Shown: positions 1 through 8,967 of the stretch, piece by piece
Layout: each line of letters begins with the position of its first letter
Numbering within the stretch: the first letter of the stretch is position 1
From: CBDBBY01 sp965203795
GTDB lineage: Bacteria > Pseudomonadota > Alphaproteobacteria > Rhodobacterales > Rhodobacteraceae
Direction of reading: 5' to 3'
Assembly: GCA_965203795.1 (NCBI GenBank)
Contig: OZ241915.1
Location: forward strand, 2,232,001-2,296,000
Length of the DNA: 64,000 nt
Made by a program: the position numbers and the translations under genes
The notes under the pieces: generated by a model
Databases searched by the model: none
Seen by the model: only the letters and a program-made list of their open reading frames with translations
Told to the model about the DNA's origin: nothing

Positions 1-72
1 CCGGCGTCCGGGAGGAACTCCAGAACCAGCCAAACCTCCGCCATGTCCCCTTTGTCGCGGCCGACCGGTGCG

Positions 73-375
73 TCAGCCGTCGGATACCTTCAGCGAAAGC
101 GCGTGTATTCGATCAAGCGGCACCGGCGACAGTGCGTCGTGAACGGCCCTGTGCCGTTCAATCCGTGACATGCCGGCAAACGCGGCGGCGGCGATCTCAA
201 CGCTGAAATGCGTTTCGCCGCCTTCCCGCCAACCCGCGTGGCCCTTGTGCCGCTCGCTTTGATCGGCAATCACAAGAACGGACGGCGAAAACGCCGCCTC
301 AAGCCGCTGCCGTATCAGATCCGCAACCGTCAAATCGCCGCCCGCCTTAATTCCGCACTTCCGGTGTCCTAGCAC
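73..375 (-). CDS. bolA: BolA family protein
   Basis: This 100-residue protein has the BolA fold signature: an N-terminal helix (VADLIRQRLEAAFSPSVL), a central segment with SERHKGHAG, and a C-terminal IHALSLKV strand. BolA proteins act with monothiol glutaredoxins in iron-sulfur and redox homeostasis, and some bind DNA. The longest reading starts at a GTG; the true start could lie slightly downstream, because family members usually begin near the VADLIRQRL helix. It is divergent from the J-domain gene with only about 47 bp between the two starts, so the promoters must overlap. The bolA / J-domain / cobS order is one I recognise from alphaproteobacteria, which supports the call. Family assignment is secure; the exact start is not. 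Confidence 0.85.
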   Translation of the reverse strand: MLGHRKCGIKAGGDLTVADLIRQRLEAAFSPSVLVIADQSERHKGHAGWREGGETHFSVEIAAAAFAGMSRIERHRAVHDALSPVPLDRIHALSLKVSDG

Positions 376-422
376 AATGGATTAAACTGGCGCGCCCAAA
401 ATCTGAAGGATCCGACGCCCCG

Positions 423-1040
423 ATGGACGAGCACGCTCCCTTGGACTTCGACATTTCCGTCGCAGCGGACAAGAAGCGGCGCCAGCGCGGGCGCCGGAGC
501 GCGTCCGGCGCGGTCGAAACCTCGTCTCGGGAGTGCGAGCATCCCGGGTGCAGCAGGAAAGGGAAATTCAGGGCGCCGAAATCCCCGTACAAGCTCGACG
601 AGTTCCACTGGTTCTGCCGGGAGCACGCGCGGAAGTACAATCTCCAATGGGACTACTTCAAGCGCCAGTCCGAAGAGCAGATCGAAGAAAGCCTGCGGTC
701 GGAAAGGGATCGGTCGAAGCGGAAGAACGCCGACGAGCACCGCGCCTGGCAGCGCCACGGCGTATCGGATCCGCTCGAAATCCTGGGCGACAAGGGCACG
801 TTGTCGAAAGCAAGCTACGGGACGACGGGACGGCGGCTCTCGCCCGAGGAACGCAGGGCTCTCAAGATACTCGACGCGGACCATTCCTGGGACAGGTCCA
901 AGATCAAAGAGCGGTACAGTTCGCTTGTGAAATACCTGCATCCGGACCTGAACGCGGGCGACCGGTCGGAGGAAGGACGGCTCAACGAAGTCAAGTGGGC
1001 TTGGGAACAGATCAAAAGCAGTTCGAACTTCCGTGACTGA
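423..1040 (+). CDS. J-domain (DnaJ-like) protein next to cobS locus
   Basis: This 205-residue protein carries a C-terminal J domain (about residues 145-200) with the HPD tripeptide in YLHPDLN, the motif that stimulates Hsp70 ATPase activity. The N-terminal half has a Cys/His cluster (CEHPGC, then WFCREHARKY) that could bind zinc; this is inference. It lacks the Gly/Phe region and the zinc-finger repeats of true DnaJ, so it is a specialised co-chaperone rather than DnaJ itself. In alphaproteobacteria this gene type normally sits directly before cobS-cobT and beside bolA. Here about 4.9 kb of accessory DNA separates it from cobS. The ATG at 423 is the first good start and follows the divergent bolA gene. 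A role in cobaltochelatase folding is plausible from context only. Confidence 0.88.
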   Translation: MDEHAPLDFDISVAADKKRRQRGRRSASGAVETSSRECEHPGCSRKGKFRAPKSPYKLDEFHWFCREHARKYNLQWDYFKRQSEEQIEESLRSERDRSKRKNADEHRAWQRHGVSDPLEILGDKGTLSKASYGTTGRRLSPEERRALKILDADHSWDRSKIKERYSSLVKYLHPDLNAGDRSEEGRLNEVKWAWEQIKSSSNFRD

Positions 1041-1534
1041 ACGATGCGGCCTGCAGCTGGTGACTGGGGCGACAGAACGTCCAAGAGTGCTCGGCGGAGG
1101 CCATGCGCAAAGCCTGACCCAAAGGCGGAATCCACCCGGAACAAGCCCTTCGTGCCGCAAAAGCGCCGATGATGTGCCATCGCCTGCGACGACTGGCACA
1201 GACACGCGAGGCAGCTGTCCGGAATGATCGGATTCCGGGCGAACCGAAGCCGTTCCGTACAAAAACCGCCGTCGCGCACAATCGATATTCTGTATGCGCG
1301 GACTCAAAGAAATAAGCCATAACCGACATATTCTGAAGCAAAGAGACAACCGGCTCACACGTGCGCGGTGTGAGCAAAAAATCTTTGGCAAGATGCAGGA
1401 CTACGACTTTCGTGAAGATATCCAATCTTTGCATTTTGCCATCTTTCCGATGGGACTTCGATAGTACGTTCGAAACCGTATCGGAGCAGCTGATCAATCG
1501 GTTGCCGGGGAAAGCCATGGAAAGGGTTGCCTGA
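1041..1534. other. Non-coding stretch between J-domain gene and ATPase cassette 1
   Basis: No convincing gene is visible on either strand. It contains an 8-bp perfect inverted repeat (1353-1360 with 1368-1375) followed by A residues, which does not make a forward terminator. The right part drifts into the region shared with the second ATPase cassette from about 1535. It is the left flank of the accessory insertion between the J-domain gene and cobS. Confidence 0.5.
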
Positions 1535-1725
1535 AATGCCGGTAGCGGGACTTGCGACCGATCCATCGGCTGAGGCTCTGCCGACGAAAGGGACATCGCC
1601 GCTGGTCCAATGCCAATCGGGCAATATGCGCCTGGTCCGGGTACCGACTGCACAGCGCCGCAAGTTTGCAGAACGGGAAGTTGCTGTGTAGCATTCATCT
1701 CCGAAAACGTAGTGGATGTAGTGTA

Positions 1726-3117
1726 ATGGCCCATCCGTCCCGGATGTCGGCGGTTAAGCCCGACTTGGATGCGCTCCGGAGTTTCTCTGAACTCCCGGAC
1801 CGGGAAGCCAGCCCGTTCTTCGGCGGCCGCGCCGAGGAAATCGGCTTGGTCGAAGGAGCGCTTAACAGGATTCGCGAGCGGGGCCGAGAGGGCCACTGGC
1901 GGCCTTCCGGGGGAGAAACCATTCTGTTTCAAGGCGCGCCGGGCGCCGGAAAAAGTGCTTTGCTGCATCATCTTGTACACCTCTGGTACCCTTCCGGGGG
2001 AGCATCTGTTCTGTCCCGAGGCGCGCCGGGTGCCCGAAAAAGCGCGTTGCTGCGTCGTCTTTTGCGTCGCTGGCGGGGTGCCGGGCGGGATGCGCCCGTG
2101 GTGGTCGATACGGAAGCGTCGCATTATGCCGACGAGCGTGCGCTTGCGCTTCGTGTGGCCGAGGCGTTCGACCCGTCCCTCGCGGCGCAGTTCCGCCACT
2201 CAGTGACGACTCATTCCAGCACTACCAGGTCATTAGGCACCGGACTCCTTGGAGTCGCAGCAGGCTATGCCGCGACCGAAACGGGGCAACGTGTGGCCGC
2301 TGCACCGGCCGAACCGTCACTCGACGCTGTCAAAGAAGCGCTTTCAAAGTCGAGGCAGCATGTTGTTCTGATCCTTGACGAGGCTCAGGACCTTGAAGGA
2401 TTCGATGCGGACTCGGTGCGGCCGGTCGTTTCCAAACTTCACAAAGGAAGCCATGGTGGTCCGATTCTGACCGTGTTTGCTGGCCTTGCACACTCTGACG
2501 CCGTGCTCCAAAGTTGCGGCATTTCCCGCTTTTCGATTGGCCATGATCGAACGCTGGAGGCGCTATCATTCGATGAAGCGGTGGAAATTGTCCACTTGAT
2601 GTTCACCGAATGCAGGGTCTGCGGCGACCAGGAGATCATGCGCCTATGGGCACATGCCCTCGCAGAAGAAAGCTCCGGCTGGCCGCAGCATCTCCATGTC
2701 GCCATGCGGGCTCTTGCAGCCCAATTGCTTTCGGCTTCTGTGCCAGGACAGCTCGAAGCAGTCGACAGCGATTTCGGAGTCGCGGTTCTGCGGGCATCCG
2801 CATCGGCGCGGGATGAATATTATGAACGTCGGATCGATGAGCCCTTGGCTAGCGCGCGGCGACTGGTTGCAGAAACATTCCGGCGAATCGGCGATGAAGC
2901 TACTAGCGACGAGGTGCTTGAGTACATTCGTGCCGCAACTCGGACTGGCTGCGGATTGCACAGCCTTCCCCGTGACCACGACGAAGTGATGCTCCTTGAC
3001 CGCATGATCCGACGCGGCTTGCTTCAGCGCACCCGCAAGAAGACGCTCGCGTGCCCGATCCCGTCACTCAGGGGCTACATCGAGCGCATGGCCCAGCACG
3101 CCATGCCCGAGACATAG
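1726..3117 (+). CDS. AAA+ ATPase with tandem P-loop (cassette copy 1)
   Basis: This 463-residue predicted P-loop ATPase is paralogous to the gene at 11233-12546. The first Walker A, GAPGAGKS, is intact; Walker B is VVLILDEAQ; and a conserved GWPQHLH segment in the C-terminal half may be part of the lid or sensor region. The C-terminus (CPIPSLRGY) looks like a winged-helix end as in ORC/Cdc6-like or AAA_16-type ATPases. Uniquely, the P-loop segment is tandemly duplicated in frame: PSGGETILFQGAPGAGKS is followed 29 residues later by PSGGASVLSRGAPGARKS, where the Gly before the Lys is Arg, so the second loop is probably inactive. I chose ATG 1726 because the longer reading upstream is outside the conserved protein; ATG 1744 is an alternative. 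Function is unknown. The cassette lies in accessory DNA beside an AlbA_2 gene, so a defence or mobile-element role is possible but unproven. Confidence 0.75.
   Translation: MAHPSRMSAVKPDLDALRSFSELPDREASPFFGGRAEEIGLVEGALNRIRERGREGHWRPSGGETILFQGAPGAGKSALLHHLVHLWYPSGGASVLSRGAPGARKSALLRRLLRRWRGAGRDAPVVVDTEASHYADERALALRVAEAFDPSLAAQFRHSVTTHSSTTRSLGTGLLGVAAGYAATETGQRVAAAPAEPSLDAVKEALSKSRQHVVLILDEAQDLEGFDADSVRPVVSKLHKGSHGGPILTVFAGLAHSDAVLQSCGISRFSIGHDRTLEALSFDEAVEIVHLMFTECRVCGDQEIMRLWAHALAEESSGWPQHLHVAMRALAAQLLSASVPGQLEAVDSDFGVAVLRASASARDEYYERRIDEPLASARRLVAETFRRIGDEATSDEVLEYIRAATRTGCGLHSLPRDHDEVMLLDRMIRRGLLQRTRKKTLACPIPSLRGYIERMAQHAMPET
1903..2076 (+). repeat. In-frame 87-bp tandem duplication of the Walker A segment
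   Basis: Two adjacent 87-bp units (1903-1989 and 1990-2076) each encode a 29-residue block beginning PSGG and containing GAPGAxKSALL. Unit 1 keeps GAPGAGKS; unit 2 has GAPGARKS. The paralogue at 11233-12546 has only one unit, so the duplication arose in this copy or was lost in the other. The reading frame stays open across it. Confidence 0.85.
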
Positions 3118-3182
3118 GGTTGTGCCTCGATCCGTTCGGGCGGAAGCCTGCCTGATTGGATGGCGATTGACGAAGGGACGGA

Positions 3183-3422
3183 GTGCCAGCGATATCTGAA
3201 CCCGGTCACGACGATGCCCTCATGACCCTGCTGTATCGCTCAGGGCGCGTGGACGAGGCGGACCGACATTTCGACGCCGCCGTGGGATGCATCCGGGCAG
3301 GGAAGCTCCAAGGCACGCCGCCGCCCGAAGCAACGATCTTCCCGGAATGCAATCTACGGGCGCTGAGCCGAGTAGACGGGATTATCAGTGAGATTGGCGA
3401 ATCGGAGGCGCTGCCAGCATGA
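3183..3422 (+). pseudogene. Possible 5'-truncated gene remnant, function unknown
   Basis: A short reading frame of 79 codons starts at a GTG inside the right end of ATPase cassette 1; the same GTGCCAGC sequence occurs after cassette 2. Its first residues are therefore probably cassette sequence fused to the 3' part of an older gene. From about HDDALMTLLYRSGR to the end, the protein looks plausible (helical, with DEADRHFDAA), but I do not recognise the family. Its stop overlaps the start of the AlbA_2 gene as ATGA, the usual sign of translational coupling, so the two were probably once co-transcribed. It could also be a genuine small protein. Confidence 0.4.
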
Positions 3423-5537
3423 CCCCTGCCGACCTCGAATTCCTTATCCAGCAGGGCGAGGGCACCACGCTGGAGTTCAAGGAAAACCTGTCTTCATCGT
3501 TCGCTCGGGAGGTCGTTGCCTTGGCCAACACCATCGGCGGGAAGATCCTCCTCGGCGTGAGCGACAGCGGCAGTGTGATTGGAGTCAAAGATACCAATAC
3601 CCTGCGCGGTCGCGTCCAGGATGTCGCCCGCAATTGCGATCCCCCGGTGAAGGTGCTGGCGGAGCCGGTGGACGGCGTGCTCGCGACCCACGTTCGGGAA
3701 AGCAATGCCAAGCCGGTGAAGTGCAGCGAGGGCTTCTTCTGGCGTCAAGGCGCGGTGACACAGAAAATGAGCCGTAACGAAATCCGCGATTTCTTCCGCA
3801 CCGAGGGCGCGGTCCGGTTCGACCTCTCGCCCTGCTCCCGCTTCAGCTATCCGGAGGATTTCGACCGCGAGAAGTTCGACGCCTGGCTTGCCCTGTCCGG
3901 CATCACCGGAAGTCCGCCGGTCGAGGACGTGCTGGTCAACATTGAGGCCGCCGAGCGGGCTGGCGGCGAGCTGCTCTTCCGCAACGTGGGGGTGCTCTTC
4001 TTCGCGAGGAATGTGCGCCGGTTCTTCCCGGAGGCGTACGTCACCTGCCTATTGGGAAGGGGTACGGACAAGGTGCATATCCTGGACCGCAAGGACTTCG
4101 ACGGCGGCATCGTGGCCGACATCGGGGACGCCATGCGCTTCATCGAGCGCAACACCCGCAACCGCCTACCGCATCGAGGGCTTGAGGCGACAGAACATCC
4201 AGGAGTACCCGGTGGAGGCCGTGCGCGAAGCGATCACCAACGCGGTCATGCACCGCGACTGGTTCTTCGACGGCGCCAACGTCTTCGTCGAGGTGTATGC
4301 GGACCGGATTGAGGTGATCAGTCCCGGCAGCCTTCCCAAGGGCCTGACTCTAGCCGATCTCGGACGCATGAGCATCCGGCGGAACCCGCTCATCGCTGAC
4401 CTGCTCCACCGTATCGGTTTTATCGAGAAGGCAGGCACGGGGATCCGCCGCATACGGGACGGAGCAAGAGCGCAGGACTGCCCGGAACCGGAGTTCGGAG
4501 TCGACCGTTTCGTCACCGTCACCTTTCGTCCGAACCCGGAAGTGCGGGAGATGTCGGGGGATGGCCAGGTGCTCCCGGAAGTCGCCCCTCAATTGACCGG
4601 GGAAGCCACTCCCCAAATTCGGTTGATCCGAGCAGTTTTGGGAGAGATGGCGGGGCAGCAGCTCCAGGAAGCGCTCAATCTGAGCGACACAAAATACTTC
4701 CGCAGCAATTTCTTGCTGCCTGCGTTGCACGACGACCTGATCGAGATGACTGTCCCGGACAAGCCGCGCAGCAGCAAGCAGCGATACCGCCTGACGCCGA
4801 AGGGAAGCGAGCATCTGAAACAAATGCTTGTCGGAAATAAGTTTCGAAGTCAGGAAGCCACCCCTCAAGTCACCCCCAAAGTCACCCCCAAAGTTACCCC
4901 TCAAGTCACCCCCAAAGTCACCCCCCAATTGACCGGGGAAGCGACTCCCCAAATTCGGTTGATCCGAGCAGTTTTGGGAGAGATGGCGGGGCAGCAGCTC
5001 CAGGAAGCGCTCAATCTGAACGACACAAAATACTTCCGCAGCAATTTCTTGCTGCCTGCGTTGCACGACGGCCTGATCGAGATGACTGTCCCGGACAAGC
5101 CGCGCAGCAGCAAGCAGCGATACCGCCTGACGCCGAAGGGAAGCGAGCATCTGAAACAAATGCTTGTCGGAAATAAGTTTCGAAGTCAGGAAGCCACCCC
5201 TCAAGTCACCCCCAAAGTCACCCCTCAAGTCACCCCCAAAGTTACCCCTCAAGTCACCCCCAAAGTCGCCCCTCAAGTCGCCCCCCAATTGACCGGGGAA
5301 GCGACTCCCCAAATTCGGTTGATCCGAGCAGTTTTGGGAGAGATGGCGGGGCAGCAGCTCCAGGAAGCGCTCAATCTGAGCGACACAAAATACTTCCGCA
5401 GCAATTTCTTGCTGCCTGCGTTGCACGACGGCCTGATCGAGATGACTGTCCCGGACAAGCCGCGCAGCAGCAAGCAGCGATACCGCCTGACGCCGAAGGG
5501 AAGCGAGCATCTGAAACGAATCGGAGAGGCTCGGTAA
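3419..5537 (+). pseudogene. AlbA_2 / HATPase_c_4 transcriptional regulator-like protein, frameshifted, with triplicated C-terminus
   Basis: The N-terminal frame (from ATG 3419) encodes an AlbA_2 (Schlafen-type) domain with EFKENLSSSF and GGKILLGVSD. It continues to ERNTRN near 4160, where the frame breaks. The +1 frame then continues with AYRIEGLRRQNI, VREAITNAVMHRDW and DRIEVISPGSLPKG, typical of the HATPase_c_4 domain of COG2865 proteins. Removing one A at 4160-4161 restores an uninterrupted protein of about 705 residues (NTRTAYRIEG). The C-terminal third is three near-identical winged-helix-like units joined by TPQV/TPKV tetrapeptide repeats. Family members are found near restriction systems and in accessory islands; their role is thought to be regulatory or DNA-binding. 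The frameshift may be a real inactivation, a reversible shift or a sequencing error. The gene is ATGA-coupled to the small frame before it. Confidence 0.8.
4591..5537 (+). repeat. Three tandem near-identical copies of a winged-helix-like module with TPQV/TPKV linkers
   Basis: Units start at 4591, 4927 and 5287 (each at AATTGACCGG), giving spacings of 336 and 360 bp. The 24-bp difference is two 12-bp linker repeats. Each unit encodes the same block of about 80 residues (TPQIRLIRAVLGEM to RLTPKGSEHLK), with only a few substitutions (Asp/Gly, Ser/Asn), followed by runs of TPQV or TPKV. The third unit ends at the stop codon. The near identity points to recent expansion by unequal recombination or slippage. 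Confidence 0.93.
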
Positions 5538-5539
5538 CA

Positions 5540-5955
5540 AAGATCGACGCCACGAAGACGGGGCTGGTCTGGTGAAAACCGGGTTCGCATAGTTCCGGCG
5601 TTCTGCCCCTTGCGCTGAGGGGCGCGGGCCATCAAGTGCCTAGAAAGGTACGGGAATCATCCAATTTGCCGACGCAGGTCACAACGGCGGCGTCTTTGGC
5701 AGTGCGTGCCGGGACCGCCGCCAAGCGGGACATTCCGGCCCGCTGGTACGGAGTCTGGCGAAGCACGCATCTGGCAACATCAATATCCCCCTGCATAGTG
5801 GATTGAGCAGCCTCATCGACCATGAATTCTTCGGCTATGGCCAAGCTTCCGGCAGCGCTCCTCGGGCCGCCAACACTGTTCTTGCGCCTCGAATTGAATT
5901 GCTCCACTAGTCGCGCCGTCAGCAATCCTCGGGCCGCTTCGCGCCGGAACCCATT
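5540..5955. other. Gap before cobS without a recognisable gene
   Basis: About 415 bp separates the AlbA_2 gene from cobS. A minus-strand frame is open here, but it is mostly the antisense shadow of cobS, and I do not recognise its remainder (5632-5930). A small hairpin (GCCCCT with AGGGGC) is present near 5606-5625 without a T-tract. The cobS promoter should lie here, but I cannot point to clear -35/-10 boxes. Confidence 0.4.
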
Positions 5956-6942
5956 ATGGACGATTTGATCCCGAATCCCGCGGCGGTCCCGACTGTCCAA
6001 ATTTCGGTCCGCGAATCCTTTGGAATCGATACCGACATGACGGTCATGGGCTTTGCCGAAGGCGGCGACCGTGTCCCCGATATCGATCCGACCTACAAGT
6101 TCGACCCGGACACCACCTTGGCGATACTGGCGGGCTTCTCCCACAACCGGAGGGTGATGATCCAAGGCTACCACGGCACCGGCAAGTCCACGCACATCGA
6201 GCAGGTGTCGGCCAGGCTGCGGTGGCCGTGCACGCGTGTGAACCTCGACAGCCACATCTCGAGGATCGATCTCATCGGAAAGGATGCGATCAGGATCCAG
6301 GACGGCAGGCAGGTTACCGTGTTCCAGGAGGGGATACTGCCGTGGGCGCTGAGGAACCGGACAGCACTCGTCTTCGACGAGTACGACGCGGGCCGCCCCG
6401 ACGTCATGTTCGTGATTCAGCGAATCCTTGAATCCGACGGCCGCCTCACGCTGCTGGACCAGAACGAGATCATCGTTCCGCATCCGCACTTCCGGATTTT
6501 CTCGACAACCAACACGGTCGGGCTCGGCGATACCACGGGCCTCTACCATGGCACGCAGCAAATCAATCAAGGCCAGATGGACAGGTGGTCGCTGGTCGCG
6601 ACGCTGAACTACCTGTCCCACGACGCGGAAACGCAGATCGTCCTGTCGAAGGCCCCGAACTACAACACCAAGAACGGCCGGGAAACGATCGCGAAGATGG
6701 TCACCGTCGCCGATCTCACGCGAACCGCCTTCATGAACGGCGAAATTTCCACGGTCATGAGTCCTCGGACGGTGATCGCCTGGGCGCAGAACGGGGAGAT
6801 CTTCCGCAACCTCGGCTACGCGTTCCGGGTGAGCTTTCTGAACAAATGCGATGAACTCGAACGCGCCACCGTTGCGGAATTCTATCAGCGCTGCTTCGGG
6901 GAAGAACTGCCGGAAAGCGCCGTCGGAAGCAGCTTGGGATAA
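5956..6942 (+). CDS. cobS: Cobaltochelatase subunit CobS
   Basis: This 328-residue AAA+ ATPase is the CobS subunit of the aerobic, ATP-dependent cobaltochelatase (CobN-CobS-CobT), which inserts cobalt into hydrogenobyrinic acid a,c-diamide during cobalamin synthesis. Walker A is GYHGTGKST at about residue 73; Walker B lies in TALVFDEYDAG; and a later FSTTNTVGLGD segment fits the sensor region. It has the usual family length and starts at the ATG giving the conserved N-terminus MDDLIP. cobT follows after about 126 bp on the same strand, matching the standard pair. The J-domain gene that normally precedes it lies upstream beyond an accessory insertion, so cobS may now depend on a promoter in the 5540-5955 gap. 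No cobN is in this window. Confidence 0.95.
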   Translation: MDDLIPNPAAVPTVQISVRESFGIDTDMTVMGFAEGGDRVPDIDPTYKFDPDTTLAILAGFSHNRRVMIQGYHGTGKSTHIEQVSARLRWPCTRVNLDSHISRIDLIGKDAIRIQDGRQVTVFQEGILPWALRNRTALVFDEYDAGRPDVMFVIQRILESDGRLTLLDQNEIIVPHPHFRIFSTTNTVGLGDTTGLYHGTQQINQGQMDRWSLVATLNYLSHDAETQIVLSKAPNYNTKNGRETIAKMVTVADLTRTAFMNGEISTVMSPRTVIAWAQNGEIFRNLGYAFRVSFLNKCDELERATVAEFYQRCFGEELPESAVGSSLG

Positions 6943-7068
6943 ATCGGCCCGTGAAGGGACTCCTCGGCACCCCCCGCTCGAATGCCGCCGCTAATTCGCG
7001 TTTCGCTTTTCTGACATCCGACGACATGGCGGCCCCGGCCAACCGGCGTTCCCCTTGTTGCGAACGCA

Positions 7069-8967
7069 TTGAGCGGGAACGGGCCCGGAGGCAACGACTT
7101 GGCCGAGTTTGAGAACGAGCGGATCAGCGCCTTCAAGAAGGCCCTTACATCGGCGACGCGGTCGATTGCCGACGATCCGGACCTTTCCGTCCAGTTTGCG
7201 GCCGGCGTTCCCGGAATGGCGGAGGAATCAGTCCGGCTGCCTCACGTCGGAACGCGGCTGTCAAGCAATGACTTGTCGGTCGTGCGGGGATATGCGGACG
7301 GGTTCGCGCTGCAAAGGCGGCACAACGATCCGGGAACCCACGCCAAATACGTTCCGGAGGGCGAAACAGCCAGGAACATCTACGACGCGATGGAAGCGGC
7401 GCGCTGCGAGTGCATCGGCGCGAACCGGATGCCGGGCACGGCGGCCAATCTCGACGCCAAGGTCGAGAGCGAAGCGATCAGCAAGGGCTACTCAGGGCTG
7501 GCCGAGCCGACTGCGGCCTCCCTTCCGGACGCCGCCGCCTATCTGGTCCGCTCCATCGGAACCGGCCGCGGACTTCCGCCAGCCGCGGCGCGGGTTCTGG
7601 AAGCGTGGCACGAATCCATCGAAGCCAAGTCGCACGGTTCGATCGGCCTTCTGGCGGAGGCTCTGGGCAACCAGACCGAGTTCGCCCGGCTAACAAGGCG
7701 GTTCATTGGCGAACTGGGGTACGCCGACCAGCTCGGAGACGATCCAGACAGCGAAAGCCCGGACGACGAGCCGGATTCGGCTGAAGAGGACGATGCCGCG
7801 ACCCAATCCGAGGAATCGGACGACAAGTCCGAAATCGATCCTGTCGACGATCCGGCTCCGACAGATCCGTCCGAACAGGAAATGCGGCCAATGGACGGCG
7901 AGCCTTCCGGCGAGGAGACTACGGACGAGGCCGCCGCCGAGCAGGAGGAGCCGCCTCAAAGGGTTTTGTCCGGGACGTATACCGACGCCGATCCGGATTA
8001 CCGCGTGTTCACGCCCGAGTTCGACGAGGAAGTGCGCGCCGAGGACATCGCCGAGCCGCCGGAGCTTGAAAGGCTTCGCGCCAATCTCGACCAGCAGCTT
8101 GAACCCCTCAAGGGCGCCGTGGGTCGGCTCGCGAACAAGCTTCAGCGAAGACTGCTTGCCCAGCAATGCAGATCCTGGGAATTCGACCGGGAGGAAGGAT
8201 TGCTGGATTGCAGCAGGCTGGCAAGGATCGTGGCCAACCCGACAACGCCGCTCTCGTTCAAGGTCGAAAAGGAGATGGAATTCCGGGACACCGTGGTGTC
8301 GCTGCTCCTCGACAATTCAGGTTCAATGAGAGGTCGGCCCATTTCGATCGCCGCGATCAGCGCGGACATTCTTCTGCGCACGCTGGAGCGGTGCCAGGTG
8401 AAGGTCGAAGTGCTCGGATTCACGACGCGGGCCTGGAAGGGAGGGAAGAGCCGCGAATTGTGGATGGCGCAAGGACGGCCGAAGACGCCCGGAAGGCTGA
8501 ACGATCTGCGCCACATTATCTACAAGAGCGCCGACACGCCTTGGCGGAGGTCGCGGACCAGCCTCGGCCTCATGATGAAGGAGGGGATACTCAAGGAGAA
8601 CATTGACGGCGAGGCGCTTGAATGGGCCGGCAGGCGGCTCGCGGCCAGGCACGAGACCCGGAAAATCCTCATGGTGATCTCGGACGGCGCGCCGGTCGAC
8701 GACTCCACGCTCAGCGTGAACCCGGCCAACTATCTCGAGCGGCATTTGCGCAGCGTCATCGCGATGATCGGCGCGCGGAACGAGATAGAGCTGATAGCCA
8801 TCGGAATCGGGCACGATGTCACAGGCTACTACGGGCGCGCCGTCACGATTTCCGACGTGGAGCAGCTTGCGGGGGCCATGACCGAGCAGCTGGCCGACCT
8901 TTTCGATGCAGGCGCGCCCGCGAAGCCGGGGAGGCCGCGAACGGCGATCGCCGCGCGGGCGGCATGA
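7069..8967 (+). CDS. cobT: Cobaltochelatase subunit CobT
   Basis: This 632-residue protein is the CobT subunit that partners CobS in the cobaltochelatase chaperone-like complex. The N-terminal half matches CobT. A very acidic linker follows at about residues 222-290 (rich in Asp and Glu), and the C-terminal third is a von Willebrand A domain with the MIDAS motif LLDNSGSMRG. The assigned start is a TTG at 7069; a second TTG at 7099 (LAEFENER) is an alternative, since no good ATG precedes the conserved N-terminus. Its stop overlaps the ATG of the next gene (ATGA), which suggests coupled translation with the aminopeptidase gene. Identification is firm and the exact start is uncertain. Confidence 0.94.
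   Translation: MSGNGPGGNDLAEFENERISAFKKALTSATRSIADDPDLSVQFAAGVPGMAEESVRLPHVGTRLSSNDLSVVRGYADGFALQRRHNDPGTHAKYVPEGETARNIYDAMEAARCECIGANRMPGTAANLDAKVESEAISKGYSGLAEPTAASLPDAAAYLVRSIGTGRGLPPAAARVLEAWHESIEAKSHGSIGLLAEALGNQTEFARLTRRFIGELGYADQLGDDPDSESPDDEPDSAEEDDAATQSEESDDKSEIDPVDDPAPTDPSEQEMRPMDGEPSGEETTDEAAAEQEEPPQRVLSGTYTDADPDYRVFTPEFDEEVRAEDIAEPPELERLRANLDQQLEPLKGAVGRLANKLQRRLLAQQCRSWEFDREEGLLDCSRLARIVANPTTPLSFKVEKEMEFRDTVVSLLLDNSGSMRGRPISIAAISADILLRTLERCQVKVEVLGFTTRAWKGGKSRELWMAQGRPKTPGRLNDLRHIIYKSADTPWRRSRTSLGLMMKEGILKENIDGEALEWAGRRLAARHETRKILMVISDGAPVDDSTLSVNPANYLERHLRSVIAMIGARNEIELIAIGIGHDVTGYYGRAVTISDVEQLAGAMTEQLADLFDAGAPAKPGRPRTAIAARAA

Larger units (their letters stand above)
1535..3213 (+). 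repeat. ATPase cassette copy 1 (diverged direct repeat of 11050-12636)
   Basis: By-eye alignment shows this block is homologous to 11050-12636 in the same orientation. The similarity includes the ATPase gene, an upstream leader (matching stretches such as TTTGCAGA, GCTGTGTAGC and GTGGATGT) and a downstream flank that runs through CTGCCTGATTGGATGGCG and ends near GAACCCGGTCA. Outside these limits the sequences differ. The two copies are clearly diverged, so this is an old duplication or two independent acquisitions. No transposase, integrase or clean terminal inverted repeat is visible. Boundaries are approximate. Confidence 0.7.

Noticed and set aside
1351..1381. Hairpin GCTCACAC/GTGTGAGC as a terminator of the J-domain gene
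   Set aside because: It is followed by A residues rather than T on the plus strand, more than 300 bp after the stop.
369..2199. Long minus-strand open frames across the J-domain gene and ATPase cassette
   Set aside because: Composition and position show them to be antisense shadows of GC-rich coding sequence; no family motifs.
4857..5285. Regular short repeats suggestive of a CRISPR or intergenic satellite
   Set aside because: The 12-bp units are in frame and encode TPQV/TPKV linkers inside a protein; no spacers.
5632..6621. Minus-strand open frame of 329 codons over cobS
   Set aside because: Its body is the antisense of cobS; the unique 3' portion shows no recognised domain.
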